Assembly (NCBI GenBank): GCA_002104895.1
Contig: MCFG01000059.1
Coordinates: 17,501-81,500 of the forward strand
Length of the DNA stretch: 64,000 bases
Origin: Anaeromyces robustus
Taxonomy: Eukaryota > Neocallimastigomycota > Neocallimastigomycetes > Neocallimastigales > Neocallimastigaceae
Direction: 5' to 3'
Every line of letters starts with the position of its first letter. Position 1 is the first letter of the stretch. Below the pieces are notes generated by a model. The model ran no database searches and was not told where the DNA came from. It was given only the letters and a program-made list of their open reading frames with translations. The position numbers were made by a program, and so were the translations under genes. Shown piece by piece: positions 59,888 to 64,000 of this stretch.

Positions 59888-62018
59888 ATGGAAAATTATA
59901 AAAAAAGAGTATTAAATACAGTAAAATTTAGTTTTAATGATATACCAGAGTTTGATGAATGTAATAAATATAATAATATAAAGGTAAAAAAAAATATTTA
60001 CGATTACAATTCAAAAACAGATAAATCTTTAGTGACATTAAATAATGAAATAATAGATAAAAAATTTAAATTGCCATTAGAAAATAAAGTAACAGAAATT
60101 GGAAATGAATATATAAAGCATGCTCGAGATAAAATCCTAAAAACGTAAAATTAATATTCTAATATAATAGTATTTATTAGAATATTTAGTTTGAATATTT
60201 TGTTATTAATTATTATTATAATATTTTAATAAATATATATGCTTTATTAAATTCTATGATAAAAATTATTAGAATATCCTTAACAAATAATAATATTTCA
60301 ACGAAAAAAACATCTTCAAGATTATTGACATCATTAGCAAATGAAAAAAATAATAGAAAAAAATGTAAGAATACTTTTTTTTCAATCTATAATAAAAATA
60401 ACAAAAAAGTTACAAATAATAACATATCACTGGATTCCAATAAAAAAATAAAAAAAAATTGTAAAGATAATTTTTTTAAACAAAAATCATTAGATTTAAA
60501 TATTGGTAAAGACAATCTATTTAATAAAAAATCATTAGATTTAAATATTGATTTGGCTAATTTAAAAAGTAATAATGACAGCAATTGTAATAAAAATATT
60601 AAAGAAATAAGTAGTAAATTATCTAATTTTGATTTAAATGAATTTGAAAATAATGAAAATTTTATTAATAATGAAAATCGTCTTTCAACTATAACGTCTC
60701 GTGTTAAGCAATTAGAGCAACAATTATCAATAACAATGAAAGAATTACGTGAAAAAGTAAAGAAAAAATTATTATTAACATTATTTATACTTATTAGTTA
60801 ATATTAATATATTATTTATATATCTGAAAAAGAATAATATTATATATGAATTAAAAAAAGAAATCAAAGAAAAAAATATTCTTCTAAAATCAACAAGCAA
60901 TGAAAAAGTAAGTTTTATATATTTTTTATCTTATTTAAAAAAAAACATATAAATTAGTAATAATTAATATTTAAATTACATATTATTAATATTTATTTAA
61001 TAAATAGTATAATTTATTATTAAAAAATTTTGAAAAAGTTCAAAAAAAACTAAACATAGCATATGATTATTTAAAGCAAAATGATATAAATATTGATAAT
61101 GATAATGAAGATATTATGTAAGATATATTTATTAATATTTATTATTTATTATTTGATAATTGTTGATTTTAATATATTTTTTCAAATGAAGTGATTCTTG
61201 TAATAATTTTTCACTAATTGATGAAAATGATAATAATGATATTAATTGCGTTATTAATGAATGCACACCATATCAACATATTAATGAATTTCCATATGAT
61301 TTTGAGCAATTAAAAAAGCAAATTATATTTTTAAATAATCTTGCAGGTAGTTCAAATAAATAAGAATAAATATAAAATGTAAAAATATAAATATTGAATA
61401 TACATTTCTGTTTTAAATAAAAATAATTATTTATAATAAAAAAAGGTGAAGGCATAGGGAATGTTATTCATCATAAAAATGGTGCATATTCGATTAAAGT
61501 AATAAGAAAAAAATATTTATATTATTATTATTTCTTAAATATTTTTTTTGATATTAATTTATACTAATTATGATGTATATTAGATGCCTGATCCTCAAAT
61601 TTTAAATATATATTCTAATGGTTTTATATTTAATGAGGAATTTCATTCTTTTAAAGAAAGAGATTCCTTACTTTTTATTAAAGAAATAATTGATGGATAT
61701 TTTCCATTTCAATTAAAACAAAAATACCCAGAAGGAGGTTCAGTGATTATAAAAAATACTTTTGTTTATATTACTGTTTTCATAAAAAATAACAATTATA
61801 GTAAAAAGATTAGTGAAAAAAATTATAATAGTTTATAATTATTAACTTATCACTTAAAATATTCTTTAATAATATAGTTCCATTTAAATTAGTTGATAAT
61901 CATTTAATGTATTATAATTCTAGGGAAGCCTATATACCATGTAAATAACATATATTTAATTATATACATTAAATATAATTATATGTTTTAAGGTATTAAT
62001 ATATATATAAATGCGTTT

Positions 62019-62088
<70 letters not shown>

Positions 62089-63094
62089 GAAATAATTATG
62101 GAAGATTCTGGTAGAGGTGTATTAGCTCGACCTCAGTCATCTTCATTAAGTTCAAATAAATCTGGTATAAATTTATCAAAAATAGAAGAGGATAATAATT
62201 ATTTATATGAAAAAAATAAATCAAATTCATTAATAAAAGAAAATTATAGTATTAATAATAATAAAAAAAAAGATGATAAAAAAGGTAAAAAATAAAAAAA
62301 AATGTAAAGAATATATTTTTTGTATTGATTCTACTATTCAAAATATGCATATATATAATTATTTAGAATTATTAGACTCAACAAAGAAAAATTTTTTAAA
62401 TAATTTACCCAAAAATATTGTTAAAGATGGATATATTATTGATGTTAGGAAGGCTACCTTTGATATTTTATTTGTAATTTCAATTATATTGAAACATTGA
62501 AATTTTTGATTATTTGTATTTATACTTTATTATTTTTTAATATTTAAATTATTTTAGAATGATACAGATCAAACTGATACAAATATAAATATAATGAAAG
62601 AAAAAGAAGATAATATAGTGAAAGATATTGATGAAGAAAATCTAACCAAAATGGAAAATACTATAGACGAGCATTTAACTTTAATAAAAATAAAAAATAA
62701 TTCAAATGAATATTTATTTAAAATGAGATATTATGATACAATTAAATTACTTAAGGAACGCTTAGAAAAGAAATTACAGTATATATATTTATTATTATAA
62801 TAGTAATTTTTAATATTTTTATTTTAATATTGTAAAAATGTATAATTAATATTAAATTTTTTATTAACATTATAAATATATAATATTTTATAATAGTATT
62901 AAACAAGATCAATTTAGATTAAAGATGCCGTTTCAATTTAAAGATTTTAATGATAATGATACATTAGAGGTTAGAATTATTGTATTAATTAAAATAAATT
63001 TTTAATTTAATTAATTTTTTTAATAATTATATTTGTTTAAATTTAGGATAGCTCATTAATTCCAAATGCATGCCTTTATGTTGAATTGATTTAA
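59888..63094 (+). CDS. UBXN11: UBXN11-like SEP-UBX domain protein (p97/Cdc48 cofactor family)
   Basis: Thirteen exons (59888-60144, 60273-60756, 60833-60907, 61008-61117, 61192-61346, 61446-61498, 61584-61737, 61878-61940, 62105-62284, 62367-62473, 62558-62778, 62897-62969, 63047-63094) join in frame to 659 residues. Human UBXN11 (socius) has a coiled coil, a SEP and a UBX domain in the same order. Seen here: an Asn/Lys-rich start; a coiled coil near residues 230-300 (RVKQLEQQLSITMKELREK); SEP at about 379-450 (PDPQILNIYSNGFIFNEEFH, GYFPFQLKQKYPEGVPFKLV); the UBXN11-specific FLNNLPKNIVKDGYIIDVR (human FLNKLPKCVIRQGEVIDIR); and UBX at about 580-659 (LIKIKNNSNEYLFKMRYYD ... SLIPNACLYVELI). Oddities: the exon 7 donor is GTTCAG and the exon 12 donor GTTAGA, and exon 9 begins right after an ATT array. 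SEP and UBX domains of this group bind p97/Cdc48. Confidence 0.85.
62017..62089. repeat. (ATT)n microsatellite acting as a pyrimidine-rich intron 3' end
   Basis: About twenty-four ATT triplets end 15 bp before the acceptor of exon 9 of the UBXN11-like gene. The Tyr run seen in one frame is not part of the protein. Confidence 0.8.
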
Positions 63095-63396
63095 AATATT
63101 AAATCTTGTTATATATTAAAATTTTTATAAAAACTTGTAATACTTTTAATTTTTATATAATAAAAATTTAAAAAATAAATTATTTATTAATAATAAATAT
63201 ACAAAAAATTTTTTTAAAAATTTATTTATTGTTTGTGTTTAATAAAATTAAAATTATTAAAGTAAATAAAATTATTTCTTGCTTATATATTATATAATGA
63301 TTAAAATATCTTTATATATTTCAAATTGAAATTTAAAGAAATTATATATTAATTATTCTTTTTATATTTTATAGAAATATTATTGATAATAAGAAC

Positions 63397-63449
<53 letters not shown>

Positions 63450-63579
63450 TATAATTATTATTATTATAATAATTATTATAAAAAAATGGAATTTTAATAA
63501 TATAAAAAATTTTTTATGTATACACAATTATTACTTTTTTACTATCAATATATATATTTATATACAATTTTAATAATTA
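63095..63579. other. A/T-rich spacer between the UBXN11-like gene and the right-edge gene
   Basis: Contains an AAT array at about 63398-63446 and otherwise only A/T sequence. It should carry the promoter of the gene starting at 63580. Confidence 0.6.
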
Positions 63580-64000
63580 ATGATGCAAAATTCAAATAAT
63601 ACAATTGAAATTAATACAGGTGGATTTTCATATTCAATAGAAAATGAAACAGAGGTAAAAGGGGATGGAAGTACTTCAAAAAACATTACAGGAAAAGAAA
63701 CTCATAGACTTAGAAAAAATAAAGCATTATCGAGTACTGAAGAAATATATTATAAAAAACAGAAAATATGTAATGAAATTAAAGATGTAATAAATCCAAC
63801 ATTTAAAATAAATAACAAAATTTATAAAAAAGCTAAGACTTTAAAAGGTATATAAATATGACAAAAAACAAATCATATAATTTAAATAGTGAATAATATC
63901 TTGTTACTGTAAAAAAATACTAAAATATTTTTTAATTAAATAATAATAATAATTGTAAAGAACTTATAAAGGAATCTAAAAGATTTAGAAGGGAACATAA
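63580..64000 (+). CDS. Unrecognised protein, 5' part (runs off the right edge)
   Basis: I do not recognise this gene. Exon 1 is 63580-63847, ending in phase 1 at a GTATAT donor. Exon 2 starts at 63961 after TTGTAAAG and continues past the window. The start MMQNSNNTIEINTGGFSYS is followed by a Lys/Glu-rich segment (THRLRKNKALSSTEEIYYKK) and then INPTFKINNKIYKKAKTLK joining to ELIKESKRFRRE. It lacks a signal peptide or membrane segment. The clean splice join into a charged helix-like sequence supports a real gene; the product is unknown. Initiation could be at either of the two adjacent ATGs. Confidence 0.5.

Noticed and set aside
62285-62309. A 25-nt intron in the UBXN11-like gene
   Set aside because: An in-frame 82-nt intron (62285-62366) with a better acceptor gives the same downstream frame and a more usual size.

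Overview
Organism. The window is extremely A+T-rich. Genes are split by short GT-AG introns full of A/T microsatellites, proteins carry long runs of Asn, Gln and Thr, and spacers are almost pure A/T. All recognisable genes are eukaryotic. The mix is fungal-type RRM, OXR1, VMS1 and SSL1 genes together with a long CEP290 gene, which belongs to the ciliary transition zone. This suggests a flagellated (zoosporic) fungus, most likely an anaerobic gut fungus of the Neocallimastigomycota. The phylum is an inference; the ciliary capacity follows from the genes. I see no tRNA, rRNA, CRISPR array, retrovirus-like element or intact transposon.

Layout. 1-1535 (-): 5' part of an unrecognised gene that runs off the left edge. 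3693-6782 (-): perilipin-like lipid-droplet protein, four exons. 6783-12440: A/T-rich spacer with a 63-bp minisatellite and a perfect hairpin. 12441-15562 (+): VMS1/ANKZF1, the ribosome-quality-control peptidyl-tRNA hydrolase, five exons. 17810-19372 (+): ARL1 Golgi GTPase, two exons. 24269-27789 (-): two-RRM Hrp1/Musashi-like RNA-binding protein. 27790-36011: long spacer rich in AAAT and TAA arrays. 36012-38917 (-): OXR1-like TLDc protein with about 24 copies of a 13-residue repeat. 40911-55119 (-): CEP290, some fifty short exons, close in length to animal CEP290. 55675-58385 (+): SSL1/GTF2H2, a TFIIH core subunit, divergent from CEP290. 59888-63094 (+): UBXN11-like SEP-UBX protein, thirteen exons. 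63580-64000 (+): start of an unrecognised gene that runs off the right edge.

How they fit. These are mostly housekeeping genes with no operon-like logic: Golgi traffic (ARL1), stalled-ribosome rescue (VMS1), oxidative stress and V-ATPase control (OXR1), transcription and DNA repair (SSL1), lipid storage (perilipin) and mRNA handling (RRM protein). CEP290 is the main sign of a flagellate life stage. Coordinates for all genes except CEP290 come from exon-by-exon reading in which every complete gene's exon lengths sum to a multiple of three; CEP290 boundaries are approximate.

The least explained pieces are a 110-bp island of about 37% G+C at 59171-59280 in otherwise nearly G+C-free spacer, the 63-bp minisatellite at 11083-11387, an A-tract flanked by 12-bp direct repeats at 12059-12126, and two perfect inverted repeats.
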